Positions 17,217 through 26,637 of a stretch of 43,293 nucleotides of DNA are shown here, piece after piece (positions within the stretch are counted from its first letter, which is position 1; each line of letters opens with the position of its first letter). The translations under genes were made by a program, and so were the position numbers. The notes below the pieces were generated by a model that made no database searches, was not told where the DNA came from, and worked only from the letters and a program-made list of their open reading frames with translations. The stretch is from Methanobrevibacter ruminantium (GTDB lineage: Archaea; Methanobacteriota; Methanobacteria; Methanobacteriales; Methanobacteriaceae). The stretch spans positions 1 through 43,293 of the forward strand of contig NZ_JAEDCO010000013.1 of assembly GCF_016294135.1 (NCBI RefSeq). The letters are read 5' to 3'.

Positions 17217-19028
17217 ATGGTAAGAGCTAAAATTTATATTAATGGTAAACTTACTGGTTATTGCGATAATCCTGAAGAATTCACTAAGGAAATGCGTGAT
17301 AAAAGGAGAAATGGTCAAATCAATAATGAGATGAACATTACCTATTATGATGATAACCATGAAATCTATATTTTCACAGACCCTGGTAGGGCAAGAAGAC
17401 CTTTAATCCTTGTTTATGATGGTGAACCAGCACTTAGAGATGAACATATGGAAGCTATTGCAAATGGTGAATTGAAATGGGATGAATTATTTGCAAAAGG
17501 TATTTTAGAATACTTGGATGCTGAAGAAGAAGAGAATTCCTATATTGCAATGAACTTAAGTCAATTAAATGAAGATCACACTCACTTGGAAATTGACCCA
17601 TCCACTATGTTAGGTATTTGTGCAGGAATTATTCCATTTTCAGACCACAACTCCTCTCCAAGGAACACCATGGAAGCAGGGATGACAAAACAGGCATTAG
17701 GTTTATACGTATCAAATTACGCTTTACGTACTGATACTCGTGCACACTTATTGCACCACCCTCAAACTCCTATCGTAAAAACAAGAATTATTGATGCTAT
17801 CAATTATGATTCAAGACCATCTGGTCAGAACTTGGTTGTAGCTCTTATGTCTTACGAAGGATATAACATGGAAGACGCAATGATTCTCAACAAATCCTCT
17901 CTTGAAAGAGGTATGGGAAGATCCAGTTTCTTCAGATCTTACGAAGCATCTGAAAGAAGATATCCTGGTGGACAAGAAGATAAATTTGAAGTTCCAGAAA
18001 AAGGAGTTAAAGGATACCGTAGTGAAGAATCCTACAGAAACTTAGATGAAGACGGTATCGTTAACCCAGAATCCCATGTTGAATCTGGTGATGTATTGAT
18101 TGGTAAGACTTCCCCTCCAAGATTCTTAGGTGAAATCGATGAGTTCGGTACTGTTGCAGAAAAAAGAAGAGAAACTTCCGTAACTGTAAGACATGGTGAA
18201 AAAGGTATTGTTGATGCAGTGCTCTTAACCGAAACTGTCGAAGGAAGCAAATTAACCAAAATAAGAGTAAGAGATACAAGACAACCTGAATTTGGTGACA
18301 AATTCGCATCAAGACACGGTCAGAAAGGGGTTGTAGGTCTTATCTTATCTCAAGATGACATTCCATTTACTGAAGATGGGGTGGTGCCTGATATTATTGT
18401 AAACCCACACGCTATCCCTTCAAGGATGTCTGTTGGACAAGTATTGGAAATGGTAGCTGGTAAAGCAGGATGTATGGAAGGACACCGTATGGACGGTACT
18501 CCATTCAATGATACTGTTGAAGGTGAAATCAAACGTGCTCTTAAAGAGAACGGTTTTGAATCAGCAGGATGTGAATCATTGTACAATGGTGTAACCGGTG
18601 AACGTATTGAAGCTGAAATCTTTGTAGGTGTTGCATATTACCAAAAATTACACCACATGACAACTGATAAGGTTTACGCACGTTCCACTGGTCCAGTACA
18701 AGTGCTTACAAGACAACCAACTGAAGGTAGAGCACGTGAAGGTGGTCTCAGGTTCGGAGAAATGGAAAGAGACTGTCTTATTGCTCATGGTGCTGCTCTT
18801 GCATTGAAAGAAAGATTATTAGATGAATCTGACAAATACGAAGCAGTTGTATGTAATGAATGTGGAATGTTAGCAGTATACGATAAGAATAAACGTAAGA
18901 TGTATTGCCCAATTTGTGGCGACAGCGAAACTTATCCTGTTGAAATCTCATATGCATTCAAATTATTATTAGATGAACTTAAAAGTTTATGTATTTTCCC
19001 TAAATTAGTTCTTGGGGACAAAGCTTAA
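17217..19028 (+). CDS. rpoB1: RNA polymerase subunit B' (C-terminal half of B)
   Basis: A 603-residue second half of B with catalytic-face elements: 'SYEGYNMEDAMILNKSS', 'GDKFASRHGQKGVVG' and 'EMERDCLIAHGAA'. A C-terminal zinc site CNEC...CPIC in the clamp-binding region completes it. CGGAGG is the ribosome site directly after rpoB2. The split between B'' and B' is typical of methanogens. rpoA1 begins 47 bp later. Confidence 0.95.
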   Translation: MVRAKIYINGKLTGYCDNPEEFTKEMRDKRRNGQINNEMNITYYDDNHEIYIFTDPGRARRPLILVYDGEPALRDEHMEAIANGELKWDELFAKGILEYLDAEEEENSYIAMNLSQLNEDHTHLEIDPSTMLGICAGIIPFSDHNSSPRNTMEAGMTKQALGLYVSNYALRTDTRAHLLHHPQTPIVKTRIIDAINYDSRPSGQNLVVALMSYEGYNMEDAMILNKSSLERGMGRSSFFRSYEASERRYPGGQEDKFEVPEKGVKGYRSEESYRNLDEDGIVNPESHVESGDVLIGKTSPPRFLGEIDEFGTVAEKRRETSVTVRHGEKGIVDAVLLTETVEGSKLTKIRVRDTRQPEFGDKFASRHGQKGVVGLILSQDDIPFTEDGVVPDIIVNPHAIPSRMSVGQVLEMVAGKAGCMEGHRMDGTPFNDTVEGEIKRALKENGFESAGCESLYNGVTGERIEAEIFVGVAYYQKLHHMTTDKVYARSTGPVQVLTRQPTEGRAREGGLRFGEMERDCLIAHGAALALKERLLDESDKYEAVVCNECGMLAVYDKNKRKMYCPICGDSETYPVEISYAFKLLLDELKSLCIFPKLVLGDKA

Positions 19029-19075
19029 GAAATAAGGTGTTGAAATAAAAATAAATTTTTTAAGGAGCCAATATT

Positions 19076-21835
19076 TTGAAAGGAATTATTAAAAAAATTG
19101 ATAGAATTAATTTTGGATTAATGTCACCAGAACAGATTAGGGAAATGTCTGTTGTTAAGATAGAAAGACCAGACACTTACGATGAGGATGGTTATCCAAT
19201 TGAATCTGGATTAATGGATTCTCGTTTAGGTGTTATTGATCCTAGTTTAAAATGCCGTACCTGTGGTGAAAAAGGTGGGGAATGTCAAGGTCACTTCGGT
19301 ATGATTGAGCTTGCAAGACCTGTAATCCATGTAGGTTTCGGTGATGACATTCATAAAATCTTACGTTCCACCTGTAGTGAATGTGGACGTGTGCTCTTGG
19401 ATGATGATGAAATCGGAGAGTTCACTGAAAAGATGGAAGAACTCCAAGAAGCAGGTGAAAGCGTAGAAGAACTCGTAAAAGATGTTTATAAAATCTGTAA
19501 AGATAAAAAAACCAAAGAGGTATGCCCTCATTGTGGTGCTGAACAGGAAGACATCAAGATTGTCAAACCTATTGACATTATTGAAGTTCGCAAACAATAC
19601 GATGAAAACGGAGAACTCATAACTGAAGAGGATGGAACTCCTAGAACTGAAGATTATGATTTAACTGCATCTGAAGTACGTGAAAAGCTTCAACGCATTC
19701 CAGATGAAGATGCATACGTTTTAGGTGTAAATCCTGAAGTTGCACGTCCTGAATGGATGGTGCTCACAGTACTCCCTGTACCTCCAGTAACCGTAAGACC
19801 TTCAATCACTCTTGATACTGGTGAAAGATCTGAGGATGACTTAACTCACAAGTTAGTGGATATTTTAAGAATCAACCAAAGATTGATTGAAAACATGGAT
19901 GCTGGTGCTCCACAACTTATTGTAGAGGACCTTTGGAAATTACTCCAATACCACGTAACCACTTACTTTGACAATGAAGCAAGTGGTGTTCCTCCTGCAA
20001 GACACAGAAGTGGAAGACCTCTTAAGACTTTAGCTCAAAGATTGAAAGGTAAGGAAGGAAGATTCAGAAGTAACCTTTCCGGTAAACGTGTAAACTTCTC
20101 AGCACGTACTGTAATCTCTCCTGATCCAAATATCAGTATTAATGAAGTTGGCGTTCCTGAAATGATTGCAAAAGAGGTAACTGTGCCCACTTATGTAAAC
20201 GAGTGGAACATTGAAGAATTAAAAGAAGCTATCTTAAATGGTCCAAATGTTCACCCTGGAGCTAACTATGTCAAAAAGACCATCAAGGGTAAGGAAATGA
20301 AAGTTAGAGTCTTGGATGACAACAGGGAATTAGTCGTTGAGAACCTTAAATATGGTGATGTTGTAATGAGACATCTAAAAGATGGAGATATTGTTTTATT
20401 CAACCGTCAACCTTCTCTTCACAGAATGAGTATGATGGCTCACGAAGTAAGAGTATTGCCTTACAAGACTTTCAGATTAAACCTTTGTGTATGTCCTCCA
20501 TACAATGCGGACTTTGACGGAGACGAAATGAACATGCACGTTTTCCAAACTGATGAATCCCGTGCTGAAGCTAAATCCTTGATGAGAGTACAGGAACACA
20601 TCTTATCTCCAAGGTTTGGTGGACCAATTATCGGTGCTATTCACGACCACATTAGTGGAGCTTACCTTTTAACTCGTGATGGTTTCACTGTTCCTGAAGA
20701 TGATGCTTTCCAAATGATTAGAAAATCACATCTTCTCAACAATGAATATGTTGATAAAAAGCATTTAAAACGTAAAAACCGTGATTGGACTGGTAAAGAG
20801 TTATTCAGCTTATTGCTTCCAGATGACCTTAACATGAACTATAAAGCAGAGATTTGTAGAAAATGTGAAACTTGTCTTAAGGAAGATTGCCAATATGATG
20901 CATTCGTAGTAATCAAAGACGGCCAATTAACCCATGGTGCTATTGACGAAGCAGCATACGGTTCCTTCTCCGGTAAAATCTTGGATACAATCGTTAAGGA
21001 ATACGGACCATCCCGTGCAAAAGAATTCTTGGACAGATCCACTGACCTTGCTATCTGCGGTATCATGAAAACAGGTATTACCACTGGCACTAACGATGAG
21101 GAAATTCCTGAAGAGGCAATTGAGGTTATTGGCGCTCACTTAGATAAGGCTGAACAAGAAGTAGACAAATTAATTGCAACTTATGAAGAAGGACTTCTCC
21201 AATCTTTACCTGGTAGAAGTGCAGAAGAAACCTTGGAAATGCGTATTGTGCAAGTTCTTGGGGAAGCTAGGGACACAGCAGGGGAAATCGCAGAAGGTTA
21301 CCTCACTATGGGAAAACAATCTCAAGATGACTCCTATGACTACGTGATGGCTGTTGAAAACCACTCTGTAGTTATGGCTCGTACCGGTGCAAGGGCATCC
21401 ATGTTGAACCTCGCTCAGATTACCGCTTGTGTAGGACAGCAATCTGTTCGTGGTGGACGTATTACAAGAGGATACTTAGCTAGACCATTGCCTCACTTCA
21501 GAAAACATGAGTTAGGGGCAAGAGCAAAAGGATTTGTACATTCCAGTTATAAGGAAGGATTAGACCCTGTAGAATTCTTCTTCCACGCTATGGGTGGAAG
21601 AGAAGGTTTAGTAGATACTGCTATCCGTACAGCACAATCCGGTTATATGCAAAGAAGACTTGTAAATGCACTTGAAGACTTAAATGTAAGATCCGACGGA
21701 TTAGTCACTGACAACAAAGGTCAAGTCATTCAAAGTGTATTTGGTGAAGAAGGTATTGACCCAGCAAAAAGTGACTTCGGTCATGTAGCAAACTTAGATA
21801 AACTTATTGACGAAATGAGGATTAAGGATAACTAA
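19076..21835 (+). CDS. rpoA1: RNA polymerase subunit A' (N-terminal part of A)
   Basis: A 919-residue largest-subunit fragment starting at TTG with AAGGAG upstream. The clamp zinc site is C60, C63, C70, H73; further Cys pairs lie at C100/C103 and CPHC. The catalytic metal loop NADFDGD spans N477 to D483, with D479, D481 and D483 holding the active-site Mg. The bridge-helix region is present ('RGGRITRGYL...', 'GGREGLVDTAI'). Residues 594-605 carry an additional CX2CX2CX4C motif, possibly a metal or Fe-S site. It ends where A'' begins, 16 bp before rpoA2. Confidence 0.95.
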   Translation: MKGIIKKIDRINFGLMSPEQIREMSVVKIERPDTYDEDGYPIESGLMDSRLGVIDPSLKCRTCGEKGGECQGHFGMIELARPVIHVGFGDDIHKILRSTCSECGRVLLDDDEIGEFTEKMEELQEAGESVEELVKDVYKICKDKKTKEVCPHCGAEQEDIKIVKPIDIIEVRKQYDENGELITEEDGTPRTEDYDLTASEVREKLQRIPDEDAYVLGVNPEVARPEWMVLTVLPVPPVTVRPSITLDTGERSEDDLTHKLVDILRINQRLIENMDAGAPQLIVEDLWKLLQYHVTTYFDNEASGVPPARHRSGRPLKTLAQRLKGKEGRFRSNLSGKRVNFSARTVISPDPNISINEVGVPEMIAKEVTVPTYVNEWNIEELKEAILNGPNVHPGANYVKKTIKGKEMKVRVLDDNRELVVENLKYGDVVMRHLKDGDIVLFNRQPSLHRMSMMAHEVRVLPYKTFRLNLCVCPPYNADFDGDEMNMHVFQTDESRAEAKSLMRVQEHILSPRFGGPIIGAIHDHISGAYLLTRDGFTVPEDDAFQMIRKSHLLNNEYVDKKHLKRKNRDWTGKELFSLLLPDDLNMNYKAEICRKCETCLKEDCQYDAFVVIKDGQLTHGAIDEAAYGSFSGKILDTIVKEYGPSRAKEFLDRSTDLAICGIMKTGITTGTNDEEIPEEAIEVIGAHLDKAEQEVDKLIATYEEGLLQSLPGRSAEETLEMRIVQVLGEARDTAGEIAEGYLTMGKQSQDDSYDYVMAVENHSVVMARTGARASMLNLAQITACVGQQSVRGGRITRGYLARPLPHFRKHELGARAKGFVHSSYKEGLDPVEFFFHAMGGREGLVDTAIRTAQSGYMQRRLVNALEDLNVRSDGLVTDNKGQVIQSVFGEEGIDPAKSDFGHVANLDKLIDEMRIKDN

Positions 21836-21851
21836 TTGAGGGGGCAATTTT

Positions 21852-23522
21852 ATGACTGATACTAAAGAGATATCTGAAGCAATTAATGTTCAAGAATTAT
21901 TTGAAAAGAGCAAAATTGGTTTTTCTAAAGAATATATCAAAAATCTCCAACAGTCTTATGATGATGGAGATTTAAGTCTTGAGGAATTAGAAGATTTAAT
22001 TGACTCCATCAAAACTGTTGAAAAGGCTTTTAAAAAGAATAAAGTTAATTCATCCGAAATTTATGTAATCAGCTTATCACAACTTTACAGTGATGGTGAA
22101 TTAGAAGATGATAAATTAAATGACTTAATCACTAAAATAGTTCTTGTAGAAGAGATATATGAAAACAATGAAATAGAAGTTTCTGAAACTGCTATTATTG
22201 AATCTGCAATGACTTTCATTAAAGAGAAATTAACTTACAATGAGTTAAATACATTAGTCCTTGTTGAAAATGAGCTTGCAGGCAATGAAATTGAATATCC
22301 AAAAGATGGAACTATCTATTTAATCAAAACTCTTGAAGAAGAACTTAGCATTGAAGAATATGATTATGTGCCTGAAGCTATTTCCAAAGTTTTAGATGTA
22401 ATCATTAAAAATGAGATCAAGTTCCCTCCAAGTTACATTAAAGACTTAGTGAGAGTTTACATTAAAAGAGAGTTAACTGATGATGAATTAAATGAGTTAG
22501 TTCTTAAAGTAGACGAAGCTTACGAAAGATCTTATATTGAAGCTGGAGAAGCAGTAGGTACTGTTGCAGCTCAATCTGTAGGTGAACCTGGTACTCAGAT
22601 GACCATGCGTACTTTCCACTACGCAGGGGTAGCTGAGTTAAACGTAACTCTCGGTCTTCCAAGGTTAATTGAAATTGTAGATGCAAGGAAAAAGATTTCC
22701 ACACCTACCATGGACATTTACTTCGAGGAAGAGTACAAGAATGATGAGGAATTCGTAAGAAAGTTAGCGAATAAGATTGGTAAAAGTACCATTAATGACA
22801 TATTATCTGATTTCAACTTGGATTATGGTGGAATGCAAGTCATAGTCACTCTCGATGAGAGAAAAATCCAAGATAGGAGATTAGATTATGACAGCATCAT
22901 TGCACAAGTTGAAAAAATATTCAAGAAAGTTGAAATTGAAGATGATTATAAATTAACTTTCAAACCTAGAAATCCTACTATCAGAGAAATTAGGCTTTTA
23001 GCTGATAAAGTTCGTGACTTGCAAATTAGTGGAACCAAAAGCATTGGTAAAGTCATTATCCGTAAAGGTGATGATGAATGGATTATCCATACTGAAGGTT
23101 CTAACCTTAAAGCTATCTTCAACGAAGAGGGTATTGATAAGGCTAGATCAACCACTAACGACATTCATGAAATTGAAACTGTATTAGGTATTGAAGCTGC
23201 TCGTAACGCTATTGTCTATGAGTTAAACCGTACCTTATCAGACCAAGGTTTGACTGTAGATATCAGACACATTATGTTAGTTGCTGATATGATGACTTCT
23301 GAAGGAGTTGTAAAATCCATTGGAAGACATGGTATCAGTGGTGAAAAATCAAGTGTTCTTGCTCGTGCAGCATTTGAAGAAACTGGTAAGCATTTACTTC
23401 ACGCAAGTATTAGAGGAGAAATGGATGATTTAACTGGTATTATTGAAAATATCATTATTGGTCAGCCAATTCCTTTAGGTACTGGATCAGTACGTGTCAC
23501 AATGAAACCAGATGCATATTAA
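21852..23522 (+). CDS. rpoA2: RNA polymerase subunit A'' with tandem-repeat N-terminal extension
   Basis: C-terminal part of the largest polymerase subunit (trigger loop, jaw, clamp closure). The conserved core begins at about residue 229 with 'IEAGEAVGTVAAQSVGEPGTQM' (split by family variation from VEPGEAVG) and runs to the end. The protein is 556 residues, whereas A'' is normally about 370-410. The excess is N-terminal: residues ~22-65, 66-108, 109-147 and 148-189 are degenerate acidic helical units resembling residues ~190-233, which is the native N-terminal segment. The start is firm: GAGGGGG lies just upstream and only 16 bases separate it from rpoA1. Confidence 0.93.
   Translation: MTDTKEISEAINVQELFEKSKIGFSKEYIKNLQQSYDDGDLSLEELEDLIDSIKTVEKAFKKNKVNSSEIYVISLSQLYSDGELEDDKLNDLITKIVLVEEIYENNEIEVSETAIIESAMTFIKEKLTYNELNTLVLVENELAGNEIEYPKDGTIYLIKTLEEELSIEEYDYVPEAISKVLDVIIKNEIKFPPSYIKDLVRVYIKRELTDDELNELVLKVDEAYERSYIEAGEAVGTVAAQSVGEPGTQMTMRTFHYAGVAELNVTLGLPRLIEIVDARKKISTPTMDIYFEEEYKNDEEFVRKLANKIGKSTINDILSDFNLDYGGMQVIVTLDERKIQDRRLDYDSIIAQVEKIFKKVEIEDDYKLTFKPRNPTIREIRLLADKVRDLQISGTKSIGKVIIRKGDDEWIIHTEGSNLKAIFNEEGIDKARSTTNDIHEIETVLGIEAARNAIVYELNRTLSDQGLTVDIRHIMLVADMMTSEGVVKSIGRHGISGEKSSVLARAAFEETGKHLLHASIRGEMDDLTGIIENIIIGQPIPLGTGSVRVTMKPDAY
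21915..22554 (+). repeat. Five degenerate ~42-codon repeats at the 5' end of rpoA2
   Basis: Each unit follows the pattern: hydrophobic helix, acidic turn, 'L-x-x-(D/E)-(E/K)-L-N-(D/E)-L' helix, then 'N-(E/K)-I/V' or 'YIEAGE'. Examples are GELEDDKLNDLITKI (unit 2), EKLTYNELNTLVLVE (unit 3) and RELTDDELNELVLKV (unit 5, native). DNA identity between units is low, so the duplication is old or under protein-level selection. Confidence 0.7.
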
Positions 23523-23532
23523 AGTTCAGATT

Positions 23533-23590
23533 ATTTTCGGATATTTATTTAATATAAATATTCGGAAAATTTATTAAGAATTTATTAAAT
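23533..23590 (+). terminator. Hairpin terminator after rpoA2
   Basis: ATTTTC (23533-23538) and ATATTTAT (23541-23548) pair with ATAAATAT (23554-23561) and GAAAAT (23565-23570) around loop TTAAT, with a one-base bulge. A T-rich stretch follows. It starts 10 bases after the rpoA2 stop and would end the polymerase operon. Confidence 0.6.
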
Positions 23591-23951
23591 TTTTTATATT
23601 TTTAATATTTTCTTAATTTTTATTTATTTACTATAATTTTCATATTCATAGTTATTCTTAAAGAATTAATTTAAACAACAATTAATTTTAAACAATTAAT
23701 CCAAAATTATAATTTTAAGAATGATTTTATTGTAAAATATTCTATTAAAATATCAATAAATTATAAATAATAGATGTATTATAATTAAATGTAATAGTTT
23801 AATTTCATATTTGTTATTTAATTTTATTTATTTAATAGCACATATTTTATTACTCTATGAAAATTTTATCTTGAGTAAGATATGATTATTTATGAATTTT
23901 TCTTATCTTGAGATAGATGATTTTTTTAAATTAAAATTTAGGAGGCAGATG
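23571..23951. other. Spacer upstream of rpl30e
   Basis: AT-rich, with no supported gene. It presumably contains the promoter for rpl30e-nusA. GGAGG at 23941-23945 is the ribosome site. Confidence 0.4.
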
Positions 23952-24248
23952 ATGGATATAGAAAGAGGAATAAGAGTTGCAGTAGATACCGGAGATGTTA
24001 CACTCGGCTCAGAAAAATCTATTCAATCTTTAAAATTAGGTAAAGGTAGACTTGCAGTTGTTGCAGCTAACAGTCCTAAAGAAATTTTAGAAGATGTAGA
24101 ATATTACGCAAATCTCTCTGAAATTCCTTTCATTGTATATGAGGGTACAAGTGTAGACTTAGGTTCTGTATGCGGTAAACCATTTACTGTTGCTACTTTA
24201 ATCATAAACGATCCAGGAGATTCTACTATCTTAGAAAAAATGGGGTAG
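23952..24248 (+). CDS. rpl30e: Ribosomal protein eL30 (L30e)
   Basis: A 98-residue L30e, an RNA-binding protein of the large subunit. 'LGSEKSIQSLKLGKGRLAVVAANSPKEILEDVEYYANLSEIPF' (two adjoining stretches) is typical of the L7Ae/L30e fold, and 'GSVCGKPFTVATL' closes it. The start at ATG 23952 is set by GGAGG six bases upstream; ATG 23949 is too close, and the longer in-frame reading from 23892 lacks a ribosome site. nusA begins 5 bp after the stop. Confidence 0.92.
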   Translation: MDIERGIRVAVDTGDVTLGSEKSIQSLKLGKGRLAVVAANSPKEILEDVEYYANLSEIPFIVYEGTSVDLGSVCGKPFTVATLIINDPGDSTILEKMG

Positions 24249-24253
24249 ATTTT

Positions 24254-24685
24254 GTGTCTATTAAATTTAATGCACATGAGATCCGTTTTATAGCTCTCTT
24301 TGAGAGCATGACTGGTGCAATGGTTAAAGATTGCATCCTCGATGATGATAATGCCAAAGTTACCTTCGTTGTTAAAAACGGTGATATGGGGTTAGCTATT
24401 GGTAAAGGCGGAAGCACTGTAACCAAAGTTAAAAAAGCAGTTGGAAGAGGAGTTGAAATCATTGAGCACAATGAAGATCCTGCTCAATTCATTAAAAACG
24501 TTTTATCTCCTGCTGAATTGAAATCCATTAAAATCGTTGAGAAAAACAACGATGAAAAAATAGCTATCGTCAATACAGACTCTTCCAATAAAAGAATAGC
24601 TATTGGTAAAAACGGTATTAACATTGAAAGAGCAAAATTATTAGCAAAAAGACAACATGAAATAAATAATATTATTTTAAAATAA
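24254..24685 (+). CDS. nusA: NusA-like transcription factor (two KH domains)
   Basis: A 143-residue archaeal NusA-like protein with two KH RNA-binding domains. The first has 'GDMGLAIGKGGSTVTKVKKAVG' (GXXG loop IGKGG) and the second 'KRIAIGKNGINIERAK' (IGKNG). It starts with GTG at 24254; the upstream GGGGTAGAT is inside the end of rpl30e, indicating translational coupling. It probably acts in transcription elongation or RNA binding near the ribosomal operons; the exact role in archaea is unsettled. Confidence 0.92.
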   Translation: MSIKFNAHEIRFIALFESMTGAMVKDCILDDDNAKVTFVVKNGDMGLAIGKGGSTVTKVKKAVGRGVEIIEHNEDPAQFIKNVLSPAELKSIKIVEKNNDEKIAIVNTDSSNKRIAIGKNGINIERAKLLAKRQHEINNIILK

Positions 24686-24732
24686 TTCTTTTCTAATATT
24701 TTTGTTTTGCATTATTGTTTATGATTAATCAC

Positions 24733-24790
24733 ACATGATCTAACAATTTAGGTCATGTTAACTTTTTATTTTTAATTTTTCATTTTTTAA
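24733..24790 (+). terminator. Hairpin plus T tract after nusA
   Basis: ACATGATCTAA (24733-24743) pairs with TTAGGTCATGT (24748-24758) around loop CAAT: 11 bp with one U-G pair. A run rich in T follows from 24761. A strong intrinsic-terminator-like structure 47 bases after the nusA stop. Confidence 0.65.
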
Positions 24791-25412
24791 TATTTCATTT
24801 TTTTAATTTTTTCAATTATTTCTAATTTTATTTTGTAATTTCATCACCATCACACATCAAAAAACCAAACATTTATTAGTAAAGTTATTATAATATATTA
24901 TTATAATAGGTAACATTATGTTAAATTAACATTTGTGTGTAAAAAATTTTATCTAAATTTTTAATGTTAATTAATGTAATTTATTAGCTATAATTTCTTT
25001 ATTTCTAAAACTAATAGCTATGTGTGCATTTTGGCTATAGTTTTCTTTATTTATTATAGTTTACCTATATTATTTTCATATCATTGAATTTCAATAATCG
25101 AATTTCAATGATTCAAACATTAATTAAATCAATACAGAAAATCATTTAATTAATGTATTTAATTAGATTCTATACTTATATTCTATTTTGTATAGGAGTT
25201 TTGATTGCTATTATATGGTTATTTTATCGTATAATTTTAGTATTTTGAGTTTAAATTAAGCTTAATCACCTTAGTTTGGATGTTTGAGTATAGATTTGAG
25301 TATAATAGTAAATCGCAGCGGTGGACTTCTATCTAAATCGAATTAATTATTTTAATCTTGTAATTTATTCAAAAAAGACACTTGTCTTATAAACTTAAGA
25401 GGAAGAATAAAT
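24791..25412. promoter_or_regulatory. Long structured leader/promoter region of rps12
   Basis: There is no gene in this ~620-base stretch, but several repeated elements. A 24-base direct repeat begins TTAGCTATAATTTCTTTATT (24984) and TTGGCTATAGTTTTCTTTAT (25031). A perfect 13-bp inverted repeat ACATTAATTAAAT / ATTTAATTAATGT spans 25117-25129 and 25144-25156. TTTGAGTATA occurs twice (25283 and 25295). A GC-richer patch GCAGCGGTGGACTTC lies near 25315-25329. The ribosome site AGAGGAAG precedes rps12. Confidence 0.5.
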
Positions 25413-25838
25413 ATGCCAGGACTTTTTGCTGCTAAAAAGCTTAAAAAGAATAGACAAAATTTTAAATGGAAAGACGTAGATTACAAAAGAAGAGCATTAC
25501 GTTTAGATGTAAAAGCAGACCCTCTCGAAGGGGCACCTCAGGCTAGAGGAATTGTTATTGAAAAAGTAGGAATTGAAGCAAAGCAACCTAACTCTGCTAT
25601 TCGTAAATGTGTTCGTGTTCAATTAATTAAAAACGGTAAACAATTAACTGCATTTGCACCAGGTGACGGAGCAATCGGTTTTATCGATGAGCACGATGAA
25701 GTTATGATTGAAGGTATCGGTGGACCATCTGGAAGATCCATGGGTGACATTCCAGGAGTTCGTTGGAAAGTAAGTAAAGTTAACAATGTTGCTTTATCCG
25801 AAATGGTAAGCGGAAAAATTGATAAACCAGTAAGATAA
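25413..25838 (+). CDS. rps12: Ribosomal protein uS12
   Basis: A 141-residue archaeal uS12, decoding-centre protein of the small subunit. The highly conserved 'KQPNSAIRKCVRVQLIKNGK' loop and 'FAPGDGAIGFIDEHDEV' region are intact. ATG preceded by AGAGGAAG. rps7 follows 14 bp after, with GAGGTAATT as its ribosome site. Confidence 0.96.
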   Translation: MPGLFAAKKLKKNRQNFKWKDVDYKRRALRLDVKADPLEGAPQARGIVIEKVGIEAKQPNSAIRKCVRVQLIKNGKQLTAFAPGDGAIGFIDEHDEVMIEGIGGPSGRSMGDIPGVRWKVSKVNNVALSEMVSGKIDKPVR

Positions 25839-25852
25839 TTGAGGTAATTTTC

Positions 25853-26413
25853 ATGGCTAAATTATTTGATAAATGGGATCTTGACGAAGTAGAGGTACAA
25901 GATTTAGGTTTAAAGAGATACATCTGCTTAGATGAAACTATCGTTCCTCATACTTTAGGTAGACACGTAAAAAGACAATTCGCAAAATCCAAAGTTTCTA
26001 TTGTAGAAAGATTAATGAACAAAATCATGAGAACCCAAAGAAACTCTGGTAAAAAGAACAAAGCTTACAATATTGTAAAAGAAGCTTTAGAAATTATTCA
26101 CAAAAGAACTAAAAAGAACCCTGTTCAAGTTTTAGTTACTGCTGTAGAAAACACTTCTCCACGTGAAGAAACTACCCGTATTAAATATGGTGGTATTGGA
26201 TACCAAGTAGCTGTAGACATTTCTCCACAAAGAAGAGTAGACCTTTCTTTAGGATTCTTAACTAGAGGAACTTTACAATCTGCATTCAAAAACAGAAAAT
26301 CTGTAGCTGAATGTTTAGCAAACGAATTAATCTTTGCATCTGAAGAAGATACCAGAAGTTTCGCTTTACAGAAAAAAGAAGAAAAAGAAAGAGTTGCAAA
26401 AGCAGCACACTAA
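25853..26413 (+). CDS. rps7: Ribosomal protein uS7
   Basis: A 186-residue archaeal uS7 that nucleates head assembly of the 30S subunit. Visible landmarks are 'VERLMNKIMRTQRNSGKKNKAYNIV', 'NPVQVLVTAVENTSPREETTRIKYGGIGYQVAVDISPQRRVDL' (given as adjoining pieces) and 'ECLANELIFAS'. Directly coupled to rps12. A 224-bp AT-rich gap separates it from fusA. Confidence 0.96.
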   Translation: MAKLFDKWDLDEVEVQDLGLKRYICLDETIVPHTLGRHVKRQFAKSKVSIVERLMNKIMRTQRNSGKKNKAYNIVKEALEIIHKRTKKNPVQVLVTAVENTSPREETTRIKYGGIGYQVAVDISPQRRVDLSLGFLTRGTLQSAFKNRKSVAECLANELIFASEEDTRSFALQKKEEKERVAKAAH

Positions 26414-26637
26414 TTTTAGTGTTTTTAATAATTATAGAATTAATCAGAATTTTCTTTTTAATTTCTTTTTTAAATTTTTAATTAAATTTTTAGAAAAGCA
26501 TTCTAATTTGAAAGCATTCTAATTTGAATTCTGTTTAATTTTTATATTCTTTAATTTTTTAATTTTTTTATTTAAAAGACATAATATTGACTTAGATATA
26601 GACTAAAATAATAAACTAATGTTTATAGGTGATGATT

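Noticed and set aside
17041..17220. A frameshift splitting rpoB into two genes
   Set aside because: The second half has its own CGGAGG ribosome site and start, and the B''/B' split is a known trait of methanogens.
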